This document shows positions 37,940-51,645 of a DNA stretch of 64,000 nt, piece by piece. The stretch is from Scylla paramamosain. Taxonomy: Eukaryota > Arthropoda > Malacostraca > Decapoda > Portunidae. The notes under the pieces are model-generated. The model had not been told where the DNA came from. It saw only the letters and a program-made list of their open reading frames with translations, and made no database searches. The stretch lies in NCBI RefSeq assembly GCF_035594125.1, contig NC_087168.1, positions 12,905,650-12,969,649 of the forward strand, read 5' to 3'. The stretch's first letter is position 1. Each line of letters opens with the position of its first letter. The position numbers were made by a program, and so were the translations under genes.

Positions 37940-40900
37940 TATGTTTATTAACCTAGTTGTATTTACCTAGTTGTATTGTACAGAGCAGGAGCCAAAGCTC
38001 ATTTTGCCCCGTCTCCATAACCATATTTATCCAGTTTTTCTTTAAACATGTGTACCCTGTTTACCACAACCACCTCTTCTTTCACATCATTCCAGATTTC
38101 AATAGTTCAATATGGGAAGTCGTATTTCTTGATGTTGCTCGAACATCCACTCTTCTTTATTTTCTTCCCATGCCCCCTCGTCCATCTCTCTCCCTCCTCC
38201 ATCTGTGGTACCAAGTCATTTCTGTCTATTCTTTCTATATTGTTTACTAATTTGTACATTATTATCAGGTCTCATCTTTCTCATCTCTCGTAGTGTTGGT
38301 AATCCCATCTATTCAAGTCTTTCTTCATAGCTTAAGTCTTTCAGTTCTGGTAACATCTTTGTTGCTATCTCTGAATTCTTTCAATTTTCCATATATCTTA
38401 TTTTTCTATGTGGACCCCAAACTGCTGCTGTGTATTCCAATTTAGGTCATATGCTTGTCATAACTTTTTTCATAATTTCTTTATCTAAATACCTAAATGC
38501 CACCCTAATGTTTGTTAACAAGCTGTGTGTAGAGCTGAATATTACATTTATGTGCCTTTCAGGTGATAGTGTGTCCTGGATCATTACTCCCAAATCTTTT
38601 TCTTCATTACTTTTTATTATTATTTCTCCTCCCATTTTGCAATTCCATGAAGGTCTCTTTTTTTATTTTTTTTCCTATTTCCAGTATGTGGCATTTTTTG
38701 GCATTAAATTCTAGTTTCCATCTTTGGCTTCATGCATGTATCTTGTCAATATCCTTTTGTAAGTCCTTGCAGTCATTTTCATCCCTTATTATTTTCATTA
38801 TTTTTGCATCATCAGCAAAAAGGCTTATATAACTATTTAGATTCTCTGTCATATCATTTACATATATTTGAAACATAATAGGTCAACACAGATTCTTGTG
38901 GTACCCCACCTGTCACTTTGTGCCAACTTGAATTAGAGTCTGATTGTTGTTCTCATTTCCCTCCCTTGTAAATAATCCTCCATCCATCTCAGTGTTGCTC
39001 CCTTTAGTCCTCCTTCACTCTTTAACTCCTACATAAGACTTTGTGGAGAACTTTATCAAATGCTTTTTTTGAGATCCAGGTATACTGCATCAACCCATCC
39101 ATCCCTCTCTTGAACTCCATCTGTTACGTATACAGTAGATTTGTGATACAGGATCTCCCTTTCCTGAATCCAAATTGCTTTTCTGTAATTATCTTTTCAT
39201 CTCCTAAACATTGCACTCATCTGTCTTTAATTAGTATTTCATAAAGCTTGCTTACAATACTTGTTAGTGACACTGGTCTGTAATTTAATGGTTCCATTTT
39301 ATTTCCCCCCTTTGTATGTTGGGACTTTATTAGCTCTTTTCCATTCCCTTGGTACTTTCCCTTCTTTCAACAAGCTGTTCATTATATTCTATATGGGCTC
39401 CTCCATTTGTTCTCTACGTTCTTTTAATATTCATCCATTTACTTGATCTGGTCCCATAGCTTTTCTAACATATAGCTCCTCCAGCAGTTTTTTTAATTTC
39501 TTGTCTCTACTTGTATCTCCTGTATTCTGTCATTCTGTGATACCATTTTCATGCTACAAGATCAGTTTTTTTTTTGTAAACATAGATTGAAAACCCTTAT
39601 TCATTAGTTCATTCATCTTACTAGTTTCATAAATTCTTCCTTCCCTTTTTAACTTGTTAATGCCATCCTTATGTTTCATTTTCTTATTTACGTATCTCTA
39701 GAAGAGTTTGGGTTCTTCCTTGCATTTTCTTACTGTGTCAATTTCAAAGTTTCTTTCTTCTTCCCTTTTTATTATACTATATTCATTCCTTGCCTTTCTG
39801 TATTCTTCTCTAGGATTACTGTTCAGTTGTCACATTATTTTCTTCCATGCCCTGTCCTTTTCCTTTTTTTTTGTTTCTACAGACCTGGTATTATACCATT
39901 CATGCTTCCCAGTTTTCACTTTATAACTTGGCACAAACTGTTGCACCCCTTCTCTGTACTTACTCAAAAATATCTCATATTTTTCTTGCATTACTTTTCT
40001 TTCAAATATCTCTTTCCAGTTATTTTTTTCATAAAATTTATTAAGCTATGCAAAGTTTCCCTTAGCATAGTTTTGGCTCCCATTTCTAAATTATTCATTC
40101 CTGTGCAACACTGTTTCCTCCTGTACTACTATTTCTATTGTCACATGATCACTCCTTCCCATTGGACTCAGACAATGTATACATGGTCTACTTTCTGTGG
40201 TTTTTGTAAACACTAAGTCTAACTGTGATGGTTCTTCTCTGCATGTTGTAGGCTCATTCACCCATTGTCTCATTGTATTCACCATCATGATTTGCATAAG
40301 TTCTTCGTTCCATGACCTGACATTTTCTTTCACTTCCATCTCCTCCCAGTTAATTCCTTTAGTGTTGAAGTTGCTTACTAAGAGCACTTTGTTATTTTTC
40401 CTTATCATTTCCTCTGTGCTATTTCTTGTTTCTAGTTGCATAATTTTATATTTACTGGTCTCCCATGTGTTAGTTTTTGGTGGTATGTATGTCACAATAA
40501 CTTTCTTTTTCACTTCCTTTGATCTTAATCACAACATTCAATGTTTCTGCCATTCCATCACCATATTCCACTTCAACAAACTTATCCTCTTTTACCAATA
40601 TCACCACTCCTCCTCCTTCCTTTCCTTTTCTTTCTCCTCTATGTGCTAAAACCTTCCTTTTTAAATCTCATCTTTATTTTCTCTTTTAGTTTGGTTTCCA
40701 CCAAACATACAATGTCTGGTTTATTGTTCTTTAGGTAGTCTTTAAGTTCCAATAGGCTGGACACCAAACCATTTACATTAGTATACATAATCTTTAAACT
40801 TATGCTTGGTGATCTTTCATGGCATCTTTGTGCCACCATTTCCTCACTTTCATGACCACAACTTTCTAAATGAATCTCTTCACTTGCTCCTGTGTTCCCT

Positions 40901-41100
40901 TTTCATATTTTTGACTGGGCCTCTACTCTCAACTCTTTTAGTTTACTTCCCTTTTTTTCATTCATGTCTCTTTTTATCCATATTTCCTCATTCCTTCTAC
41001 CTTTACCAATTTTCTTGTTCTTTATAACACATGTTTCACTGCTGTTTGTGACATGAATCTTATTTTTATTGGTCTTGTTCCATTTTTATCATACTTTCCA
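37940..41100 (-). mobile_element. CR1-like LINE, copy D (old)
   Basis: A tail of AACTAGGTAAATACAACTAG lies at 37940-37970. Coding remnants in order are EKDLGVMIQDTLSPERHIN (38447-38635), endonuclease parts (40091-40513, with SNFNTKGINWEE in place of GDFN) and MYTNVNGLVSSL (40639-40839), then ORF1-like remnant to about 41100. It is the most decayed of the three copies in the train. Confidence 0.78.
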
Positions 41101-41114
41101 ATCCTATAAACCTC

Positions 41115-41148
<34 letters not shown>

Positions 41149-41200
41149 TTACCTAGTTTACCTAGTTGTATTTACCTAGTTGTGACATATGGGAGAGGAG

Positions 41201-44071
41201 CTAAGCTCGTACTGTCCCATCTCTATAAATGTTTTTATCCAACATTTCCTTAAAGTCATGAATATTTGTAGCACACACCACTTCCACTTTCAGTCCATTC
41301 CATGCCTCTATGCTTCTATGAGGGAAACTAAACTTCTTTATGTCCCTTCGGCAGGTGGTTACTTTTAGTTTTCTTCCATGTCCTCTTGTTTCTCTTTCGT
41401 TCATTATAAAGAGATGTTCCCTATCTAGCTTTTCCATCCCACTCAGCAATCTGTACAATTCAATCAAGTCACCTCTCTCTCATCTCTTTTCCAAGGTTGG
41501 GAGTTGCATTCTAGCTAGATGCTCCTCATATGACAAATCTTGCAATTCTGTTATCATCTTTGTTGCTGCTCTCTGTATTCCTTCCAATTTTCTTATGTGC
41601 TTTTTTTCATGACCAAATTACCGCTGCGTATTCCAATCTTGGATGTATCATTGTGGTAATTATTTTCCTCATCATTTTTATATCCAGATAAGCAAAGGCA
41701 ACTCTTATGTTTCTTAGTAGGCTGAGAGTTTCACCTGTTATCTTGTTAATATGTTTTTCTGGTGATAAATTCTCTGAGAAAATCACTCCCAGATCTTTTT
41801 CTCTTGTTGTCTTATTTATTGTTTCATTTCCCATCTTATAGTTATAGCTACACCTTCTGTTACTTTTTCCAAATTCCATCTTTTTACACTTACCAGAGTT
41901 AAATTCCATTTGCCATCTGTTGCTCCACTCCCACATCTTGTCTACATCTCTTTGTAATTCTTCACAATCTTCCGTTCCCTTTGCATCATCAGCAAAAAGA
42001 CTCACATAGCTGGATACATTCTCCACCATATCATTTATATACACCACAAACATTATTGGCACCAACACTGACCCTTGGGGGACCCCACTTAATACTGGGC
42101 TCCACACTGATGTCTGGTCCCTAATTACTGTTCGCATCTCTCTGTTTTTAAGGAAATCGTCCATCCATTTCAGCATTTTTTCCATTTACACCACCTATCT
42201 TTTCCAGCTTCCGCAGCAGTCTATTATGCGGCACTTTATCAAAAGCTTTTCTTAAATCTAGATAAATACAGTCTGCCCAACCATCTCTCTCCTGTATGAT
42301 ATCAATCACTCTTGAATAATAGCATAATAAATTAGTGACGCAAGACCTCCCTTTTCCTAAAGCCAAATTGACAAGTTGTGAGAATGTCCTTATGTTTCAA
42401 AAACTTGGTCCATTTGTTCTTTATTATCCTTTCACATATTTTTGCAACCACACTTGTCAGCGAAACCAGTCTATAATTTAGTGGGTCTTGTGTGTCTCCT
42501 CCTTTAAATATGGGTACGATGTTTCCCCTTTTCCAATCCTGTGGAACTATTCCTTCATTAATAGAGGTACATATAATGGTATGTAATTTACCACTAAGCT
42601 GGTTACTGCATTCTCTTATTACCCATCCCGACACTCTATCCGGTCCTGTGGCCTTTCTCACTTCTAACGTTTTGATGATTTCATCAACTTCCTGTTTTGT
42701 TACTTGAAATTCCTCTATTTTTTCATTTTCAGGTGTGCACAATGGCCTTATAAATTCCTTTTCCTTTGTAAAAACTTCCTTAAAGCTCTTATTCATCACT
42801 TTTGCCATCTCTTTCGGGTCTTCATAAACCATTCCATCTACCATTAGCTTTCCTATACTCACTTTGCTTTTCAGTTTACCATTCACATATCTATAGAAGA
42901 GTTTTGGCTCATGTTTATACCTGTCTATTATATCTTTTTCAAACTGTTTTTGTTCATCCCTCAGGATCTTCACGTAATCATTCCTTGCTTGTTTGTAATT
43001 ATTCCACAGGTTAATTCTTTTACTTTTCCTCCATTTTTTCCATGTATCCTCTTTCGTCCTTCTTGCTGCTTCACATCTTTTATCAAACCACTCTTTTTTT
43101 ACCAGCTATTACTCTCTGCTTTTTAGGCGCAAACTTTTTTTCACCTTCTTTATATATTTTAAGAAATTCATCCCACTTCTCTTGGACCCCTGTAGCCTTA
43201 TGAAATCTATCCCATCTTTCCTCTTGAAAAAACTTCCTCATGTTATCAAAGTCTGCTTTACAGTAGTCTAATCTCTCAGCATGGTGTTCTTCATTCCTTC
43301 GATTCTCTATTTCCTCATTTATATTGAATTCTATGGTAGCATGGTCACTTTTGGCTAACGGACACACTATGTGAACATTCTCAATTCCTTCTGGTTCCTT
43401 ACTAAATAATAGATCTAGTCTTGATGTTTCTCCATCTTTTCTAAATCCTGTATCTCCCTTTTATCCATTGAGTTAATGTATTATCCATTGCCAGCTGTAA
43501 TAATTTATTTCCTCCAAGATGGTTCTGTTCCCTCCGTGTACCACTGTTCCCAACACACCTCCTTACAGTTAAAGTCTCTCATCATGATCAATTTATCACC
43601 ACTTAGCACTTTTTCTGTCCAGTTCACTGTGACTTTTATCATTATTTCATACTCTTCATTTGACCAGGCATTGGTTTTTGGTGGTACTTACATCACTATG
43701 TATTGCCTTTTTTTGCCTTGTGTATTTTCCACTCCATTGCCATATTCTATTTCAACCACCTTTAAGTTTTTCTTAACTAGAAACATCACTCCTCCTCCTT
43801 TCTTATATGCTCTACTTCTTTTCCATAAATTGTATTGATTTTGCCCAATGTTCTTTACCTCTAACTTATCATATAATTTTATTTCTGTGAGACCCATTAT
43901 ATCTGGACTTTTCTCATTTAAATAAACATTTAATTCCCTTAATCTCGAGATGAGTCCATTAATGTTTGTATAAGCTACCTTCAAAATGCCCTTTTTTTTC
44001 CTTAGCTTGTTTCCCTGTTCTCCCTCCTGTTCAGGTACCACTTTCTCACTTTCATGTTCAACACCCTCCAA
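41201..44071 (-). pseudogene. ORF2 of LINE copy E (endonuclease-RT)
   Basis: On the minus strand from 44071: YTNINGLISRL and GGGVMFLVKKNL (APE-type endonuclease start), KSDHATIEF (43083-43367), then linker, RKATGPDRVSGW, DPLNYRLVSLTS, DLRKAFDKVPH, GVPQGSVL, FADDAK and EKDLGVIF, ending YRDGTVRA. It nicks target DNA and copies the RNA in active relatives. Several frame shifts (near 42170, 42350, 43080 and 43400-43680) break it. Confidence 0.82.
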
Positions 44072-45006
44072 TAGAATATCTCCTTCTGCTCTTCCGATCT
44101 CTCCTCGTTTTTTGCCTTTACTTCCTCCCTCATTTTAATTAGCTCTTTTCTTTCCTTTTCATTTAAGTCTCTTCTCAGCCATATGTTTTTTGTTACCTCA
44201 TCTTTAGCTAATCTCCAGGTCCCTGTCAGAGCCTCCTCAGCTTCCTTCTGAGATTTAAATTTTATTCTTATGGGTCTGTGCCCTTCACCTGTAAATTTCC
44301 CAAATCTGTGGTATTCTTCCACTTCATCAGCCAGACATCTTCCCTCCTCTTGTACTTTTCCCACCACTTTGTTTACGATCTCTTTCAGCTCTTTCGCTCT
44401 TACTGCTTTGTTGATTTCCTTAATCCCAAAGACAATTATACATTTCTTTTTGTCAACTGTCTCTCTTGCAAGAGACTTATTTTTCCTGATAACATTTACC
44501 ACCTTTTGCATTATTTTGGCCCCATTTAATTGTTCTTCTATTATTTTCTCAAAGTTTAATGTCTCTCCTTGTATGATCTCTTTCTCACGCATTTGTTTCT
44601 CCAACTTATCTACTTTCCTCTCAAACTTTACCTTATCTCCTTCTTGGAGCTTTTTCCATGCATCTTGCCTTTCACTTAATTGCACTACAGTTTTGGCACT
44701 TCCTTCCATTTTCCTACTGCATTCCTTAATTTCTATCTCCAGAGCGTCGCACCGATATCTTAGCTCTATGTTTTTGGCTCTCAATCCCTTCAGTTCTTTA
44801 ATTTGGTTTATCTGGGTCTCTTCCATAGCTCTGAATCTCTCCATCAGTTTTTCCATGTCACTTTCCAGGGCCAACACTCTTCTTTGCCGTAGTTTTGTGC
44901 TAACCTCACTGTCACCGGCACAAAACCCCAAGAAGTTGTTTTCTCCCACTGCCAACTCATTGCTCGGCGTAAACAAAACCACTTTCAACTCTACTTTTAG
45001 AATCAC
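44002..45006 (-). CDS. ORF1 protein of LINE copy E (334 aa)
   Basis: An unbroken minus-strand frame. Residues roughly 40-150 are rich in E, K, L and R and look like a coiled coil (LESDMEKLMERFRAM, KLEKQMREKEIIQ). The middle has IIVFGIKE and YHRFGKF, then RPIRIKFKSQKEAEEAL, which resembles the RNA-binding part of LINE ORF1 proteins. The basic tail ends RKWYLNRRENRETS. ORF1p binds element RNA and acts as a chaperone in related LINEs. Its end overlaps the ORF2 start (44071) by about 70 bp in another frame. The same tail, decayed, is at 26430-26580 in copy A. Confidence 0.75.
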   Translation of the reverse strand: MILKVELKVVLFTPSNELAVGENNFLGFCAGDSEVSTKLRQRRVLALESDMEKLMERFRAMEETQINQIKELKGLRAKNIELRYRCDALEIEIKECSRKMEGSAKTVVQLSERQDAWKKLQEGDKVKFERKVDKLEKQMREKEIIQGETLNFEKIIEEQLNGAKIMQKVVNVIRKNKSLARETVDKKKCIIVFGIKEINKAVRAKELKEIVNKVVGKVQEEGRCLADEVEEYHRFGKFTGEGHRPIRIKFKSQKEAEEALTGTWRLAKDEVTKNIWLRRDLNEKERKELIKMREEVKAKNEERSEEQKEIFYWRVLNMKVRKWYLNRRENRETS

Positions 45007-45131
45007 CTCTTCCTTTTTCCTATTTCATTATGGAGACAGAAACAGTACTGCTTCAAACTCCTTATACCACAACTGGCTTATCTTGGTGATTGCAGAGCTG
45101 TTACCCATGCATCCTTCCAGCTTGGCTGCTC

Positions 45132-45133
<2 letters not shown>

Positions 45134-45175
<42 letters not shown>
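45134..45175 (+). repeat. (GT)n microsatellite
   Basis: A tract of about 42 bp just beyond the 5' end of LINE copy E. Confidence 0.96.
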
Positions 45176-45180
<5 letters not shown>

Positions 45181-45208
45181 CTTTGTATTTGTATTTACTT
45201 TTGGTACA

Positions 45209-46248
<1,040 letters not shown>

Positions 46249-46285
<37 letters not shown>
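46249..46285 (+). repeat. (AC)n tract before exon 16
   Basis: A 37-bp tract ending 30 nt before the acceptor, the same spacing as at exon 15. Confidence 0.95.
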
Positions 46286-46286
<1 letters not shown>

Positions 46287-46510
46287 GCAGATCATCATCA
46301 TATTTGCTTCACTAGAGTGTCGGCCTGGGGAGTGGCAGTGTGCAGACTTGTATTGTATCCCTGAATATCAGCGTTGTGACAGAGTTTGGCAGTGCCCTGA
46401 CTTCTCAGACGAACTAAACTGCCCAGGTGTGTTGATTGTAATGCCACAGACTTATCACAGCTTCACTCTTCCCACTTAAGAAATGTGTCTGTCTCTTATA
46501 GTTTTCTTCC
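46286..46510 (+). repeat. Duplicated segment holding exon 16
   Basis: The second copy of 35180-35410. Exon differences are three silent bases. Intron differences start to build up about 50 bp after the exon. Confidence 0.92.
46316..46426 (+). CDS. LDLa exon 16 (near-identical copy of exon 15)
   Basis: A 111-nt exon with the same acceptor, donor and protein as exon 15. The silent changes are GAA/GAG, AGG/AGA and GAT/GAC. Upstream of a shorter (AC)n tract the intron is unlike that of exon 15. The copies are 11.1 kb apart with three LINE copies between them. It could be a recent tandem exon duplication, a mutually exclusive pair, or an assembly artefact joining two haplotypes. Confidence 0.88.
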
Positions 46511-46916
46511 CCTATATTCTCTCTCTCTCTCTCTCTCTCTGGTGAAATTTTGTTTCCATTTATCTATTTATTTTTTTTTTAATGCAATGGATTATCACAC
46601 ATTGTGATTTTTTATTGAGGAGATTTGAACTGTAACTCATAATAACTGCAGTAAAGATAAAATTAATTTGATCCTAGAATGATTGGTGGTGCTAAGTATT
46701 TGGAATGCTTTCTGCTGATAGCTAGTAGGATACAGAAGAAAGTTCATAATAGAATGAGACATGATGAAGTATAATGAAAATCTGAGTTGGATCTCATATG
46801 ATGCAAGGAATGGTGTTAATGACTCATAGTAAAATAATAGCACTCATTTGAATGTAATGAACCTTTATATGTGGAAGGAAAAGAGAGAGAAAAGAGATAT
46901 TGCATAAGTATAATAG
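46427..46916 (+). other. Intron 16
   Basis: About 490 bp. The start matches the intron after exon 15, followed by a short (CT)n (46519-46541) and T-rich sequence. Confidence 0.6.
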
Positions 46917-47084
46917 TATTGAGGAAGCAAAATATTACTGATTCTGGTTCATGTCCTGGTCAAGATGGGGAGTGGTGGCAGTGCCAAGATGGATGCATTA
47001 TCAGCACCAAGCAGCGGTGTGATGGCCACCCTGATTGCTATGATGGCTCGGATGAATTCTTCTGCCATAATAGAAACCCCATGA
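46917..47084 (+). CDS. LDLa block 17, doubtful splice sites (possible dying exon)
   Basis: An open frame encodes a recognisable LDLa repeat: CPGQDGEWWQC, then CQDGCIIS, then CDGHPDCYDGSDEFFC. All six cysteines are visible. Cys I-II is two or three residues too long and Cys II-III is one residue short. No AG lies just before Cys I. Phase-1 acceptors are only at 46916 (purine-rich, poor) or 46964 (better tract, but it deletes Cys I). The only phase-1 donor nearby is GTCACT at 47085; the better GTAAAA at 47093 is phase 0 and would break frame with exon 18. Boundaries are a guess. Confidence 0.4.
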
Positions 47085-48925
47085 GTCACTGGGTAAAACA
47101 CAGGTCCCACCTGGACAGAAAAACATATGTACATCCTTAGAAAGCTATCTTGAGGTATTTTTACAGATGGCAAGAACCTGTTGTGCCTGTAGCAGTTTTC
47201 ACAGCAGAGAATTAATAATATTACAGCCACTTTTCAAGAGTTATGGCATTGTAGTTATTGCCAAATACTGCCACAAATGAAATGGCTTTACTATATTTAA
47301 AGCTAAATTATACTCATCAACCAATAATCATCATATATTACTTAAGTGTTACTTCTTATAAATGTTTCATAATGTGGACTATTTAATATTTTTATAACAA
47401 AATTTCTCATGAATATATCAATTGTTTGTATTGTTTGTTTGCTTGTTCAGTTTTTGAGATTTCTATTTTTGTTTTTTTGTATTTTCCTCAATTTCAGTTT
47501 TTGGTTTTTAGTACTTTCTTCTGATGAAAAATGGTGAATAAAAATGGAAGAAAATTGTGCCATTCAAATAAATTTTAAAGTAATTTTTCCATATAGACAA
47601 AAGGGAAAATTGAAAAAGAAAAAAATCTTTGGAGGCTGTAATTAGCTGTCAAATTATTAAGCCAATAGAGCAACATGAAATTGTGAGTTTTCTGTTAATA
47701 AGTAACACTATACATAAGCTGCTATTGAATGTACAGGCAAAATGCTTAGCTTGCACAAGATACTGAAGTTGACTCTAAAATGTATTTTGAAACCTCTCTT
47801 GTCTGTCTTCATATGCATGCTTGATTCATATACATAAATATGCTTAATGTTTAAAATAACTTCTTAACATAACTATGCTATTTACATGACAAATAGACAA
47901 AAAAATGAGAAGATTAAGTTTATATTTCCTATTTTCTTTTTAAAAGCCATGTAGTTAATGCATGGCTCCTCTCTTCTCTTTTATTAAGTAAGCATGATAG
48001 TGTATGTCGCAGCTAAATAAAGAAACATGTACTGGGTTTAATGTAATATAAGATTTTGAGGTTGGTACTTCATAGCACCTTCAGCTAAGGAATCAGGTAT
48101 TTCCACTTACTTAAAAAACATAATAGTTATTGCTTTGTAACTTGCATTCTTTTGTAATATACTATATACATGTATTCATATTATAAATGGGCACACTTCT
48201 AACACTAATAACTAATGTAATTCATAACACAGTGCATAGGAATTAGGCATCATAAAACACACATTCAGCATGGCATGGCTGACTTTAATGTAAAATTAAT
48301 GCATGCAGTTGTAAAAATTGAAATAAAATGTATTGTAGACTTACCCTTAAACAGAAAAGAAAAGTTTTTCCTTTCCCCCTTCCTTAATATATGACTAATA
48401 TGCTGTGAAGTCATTAAATATGTTATGGTTAGCAGTTATGAGCACTTGCAACATATATAAGTAGTGATTTTTAAGCTGAGAACTGTCCCTCTGTCCTTCT
48501 TTTGATGAAACGTGGCAATTTTGTCTTTAAAACTCTAGGCTTCCTTTGCTCCAAAAATGCATCATAGATAGTTTTGTATCTTATGTTTATAGCTTCTGTA
48601 GAACACAAGCGTAGACCCAAACAACACAATTCTTTTTCATACTGATTTTCATGTTAATACCTGGGGAAATGTCCTGACTTTCTTCATGTTGTTGTGGTTG
48701 TCTGTGGTTTGAGGGTTAATGTTATTTTGGAGAAATTCATACATGCATCCAAAATTCCTTTTCTTCCTGAAAGAACTGTATGCCTGCCACTAGCCTGGTT
48801 CACTCATAATCTGCTCTTTTGCACGTACTGAAAATATTGGAATTGATGAAGCTTGTTTTCCATTAAACAGCAGTATCCTTTATTTGTCATTTTTGTGGGC
48901 ATGGTTTCTCTATATGGTATACATG

Positions 48926-49069
<144 letters not shown>

Positions 49070-49713
49070 CCAGTTCTCCTGAAGGGTGTGTTGGTTGTGT
49101 CTGCAGGGCAAGTGAAATATCCACATCTACTGTATTCAGACTACTGTTGCACCAAATTTAATTTCTTGCAGGTCTCATGAAGTCAGAGCTGTATAATCCA
49201 CTTAACTTGAAAATTACTTTTCAGTAAATTTTCCAGGCTTTCTAACACTGCCAATGAATGTTATTAGTTTATGCAGCTTTTTTATTGATTTTTTCAGCTA
49301 AAGATATTTATTTCTTCATAATTTTTCTTACAGTGCACCTCCACCTTTTTGCTTCACTTACAGGACATGGTGTCAATTTCCCATCACATCTAACAGATGG
49401 ATGGAGGATAATAAATATTATTATGTGATTAAATATTATTATGTGTGGTAGGTCAGGCAAGCTGGTCCTCAGTACCAGGATATGTACTGTGATATTTTAT
49501 TTCCCCTTTCTGCCTCTCCTCCACTTGCTCCACAGCTGGGAAATCAAGATTGTGGTGTGTGTGCTGTACTGCAGCTGCTGTCACATTGATGTGCTCTTTA
49601 CCTGTTTGCAGGTGCTTGTCAGAGTGAACTGTGCTGCTCTGTATTTCTTATATCAGATTGTCACTGATTGTTCATTAAGGAGGCTTTTATTTGATGGTAG
49701 ATGTTGCAAGAGC

Positions 49714-49716
<3 letters not shown>

Positions 49717-49753
<37 letters not shown>
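49717..49753 (+). repeat. (GT)n microsatellite
   Basis: A 37-bp tract. Confidence 0.95.
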
Positions 49754-49755
<2 letters not shown>

Positions 49756-50664
49756 TAAATATGTCGATTTTGAAGAGAATGATTAATCACTGAAAAAAAA
49801 AAACTCATTAATGCTGACTAATATGAAGCAGCTTTTAATAAGAATATGTTGAGTGAGCATTGTGTGTCTGTGATGCCATTGAGGCCAGAGTAGGCTGGAA
49901 TTTAACAAAAATAGATATGGAAGCAGGGCAACAGAAGCTTCTTTCAGAATCTTGATCATATTGGTTGATTAATATCAAGAAAAAAAAAATAACTATGTAT
50001 GCCTCTTTATGAAGCAAATAGCAGGAAGAGTGGCCAGGGATCACTCCAGTATTTCTTTACTGCATATAAATGTGTCAGATAAGCAGGCTACTTATATGAA
50101 TATGCATACTTGTAAATCATGAAGATACTGTAAAAGATCAGAGTAATTGATTAAGAGTTACATGCTAAATTTTGTGTTAACCTAATCAAGTCAACATCAG
50201 AAATCGAGTTAATTCCAGGATACTTCATATTCAAAGATATGGTAAATGGAAACATATCTGGAGTGATTTGAATTTTAACAATAGAAGAAAGGAGAGAAAA
50301 GGGATATGTGCTCAGTTATGATGACAAAAAGTGATGAGATTGGTTGAAGTGGATAGAGAAAATATTTTGATAAATTAAGGAGAATGACTGTTGATTGAAT
50401 AAGCCACTGATATTTAAGTAATTCTAAGAAATATAGTCTTTAGATTATTTAGAGATGGAAACAGTGAAAATATGGAATATTTGCAAATAGATAATTTCAA
50501 AAAGAAGTTGATTATAAAGCAAGTGTGGAGGTAGAACAGCGCATATTGCTGAAATCTTATATTTTTGCCAACAAGAGAATATGTTTTATGAGCATGTACA
50601 CTCATCTGAACCAAAGCAGTGATGCTTTTAAGGATCTTAGTCTTGTGACTGAATGAGGACTTGC

Positions 50665-50669
<5 letters not shown>

Positions 50670-50715
<46 letters not shown>
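50670..50715 (+). repeat. (GT)n microsatellite
   Basis: A 46-bp tract about 115 bp before exon 18. Confidence 0.95.
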
Positions 50716-50719
<4 letters not shown>

Positions 50720-50829
50720 ATAAGTGTATATATGTAAAGTTAACTTCCATTATGTAGGCACACATCTTTGTCTAATATGAAAGCAATATAATCCTCTAAT
50801 GGCAGAAAACCTCATGCTTATGCCTATAG

Positions 50830-50946
50830 CTTGCAAAGCTGATGAGTTTGCCTGCGCTGACGATGGCACTTGCATCCCGTCCTACCTGCAATGTGATGGC
50901 CGGCCGTACTGCCGTGACGCTTCAGACGAGCACAACTGTCCCTCAT
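50830..50946 (+). CDS. LDLa exon 18
   Basis: A 117-nt exon from TGCCTATAG to GTGAGT. It encodes CKADEFAC, then CADDGTC with one extra residue, then CDGRPYCRDASDEHNC. The cage aspartate before Cys V is tyrosine. The exon ends on T; joining it to an exon that begins AG (15 or 16) would make a TAG stop. Confidence 0.93.
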
Positions 50947-51531
50947 GTGAGTGCTGGCCTTCTCCTCAGCCTTGCCCAGTGTGGCAGCAGTGCTGCTTGT
51001 CCCTCACATTAAAGCATCATAAACCTCACTGCAGAGTTCATATTGAGGAATAACAGTGTAGACTTTGTAGCTTTTCATTTGATACTCAGATTTGTCTAGA
51101 TTAATTTCATTGGTAATGCGTATTCTTGTAGTGTGTGTCACATTTTTTTATGCTGTTTGAATGGTTGCTGGTTGATTAAGTTCTGAAATAACCTAAATAT
51201 CTACTGATATATGTGTATAATTTTATCATCTCTTCCAGATTCAGGATGAAGTGTAGATAATGATTTACCCTAAGTATGTTTAACTTATGTGTATTAGAAT
51301 TTTAACACATTGTGCTCTGGTTATGTTCACTTTATAGTGATTAATCTTTGGGTGAGTGAATAGCTCTCTACCCTGCTCTTATGCACTCCTACTACCTCCT
51401 AACACATTTCTTAACTGTGTGTTTGTGTTTAAATGTGTGTATGTGTGTTTAGATGTGTGTATGTGTGTATTTGTGGCATCAGAGGCACTGTAGACCAATA
51501 CTAACAAGAAGTACTGCAATGTGTATCTTAG
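50947..51531 (+). other. Intron 18 (585 bp)
   Basis: No repeat above 30 bp; GTGTATGTGT-rich near 51415-51475. Confidence 0.85.
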
Positions 51532-51645
51532 CTGCATGCCGGGTGGGAGAGTTTCGGTGCAGTGACGGTACTTGCATCCCTGACCACCTGGTGTGTGATG
51601 GCCAGAGGTACTGTTGGGATGGATCAGATGAGTGGGGCTGCCCAA
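51532..51645 (+). CDS. LDLa exon 19
   Basis: A 114-nt exon from GTATCTTAG to GTGAGT. One alanine precedes CRVGEFRC, and the repeat ends CDGQRYCWDGSDEWGC. The cage aspartate before Cys V is tyrosine, as in exon 18. The intron between them is only 585 bp, so the two may be an older duplicate pair. Confidence 0.93.

Larger units (their letters stand above)
41117..45110 (-). mobile_element. CR1-like LINE, copy E (nearly full length)
   Basis: The 3' tail (41147-41185, plus (TG)n 41117-41146), C-terminal domain (41201-41467), RT (41607-42973), endonuclease (43083-44071), ORF1 (44002-45006) and a short 5' region to about 45110 are all present. At about 4 kb it is the best reference copy here. RT has frame breaks near 42170 and 42350, and the catalytic FADD region has lost residues after FADDAK. 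Confidence 0.85.
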
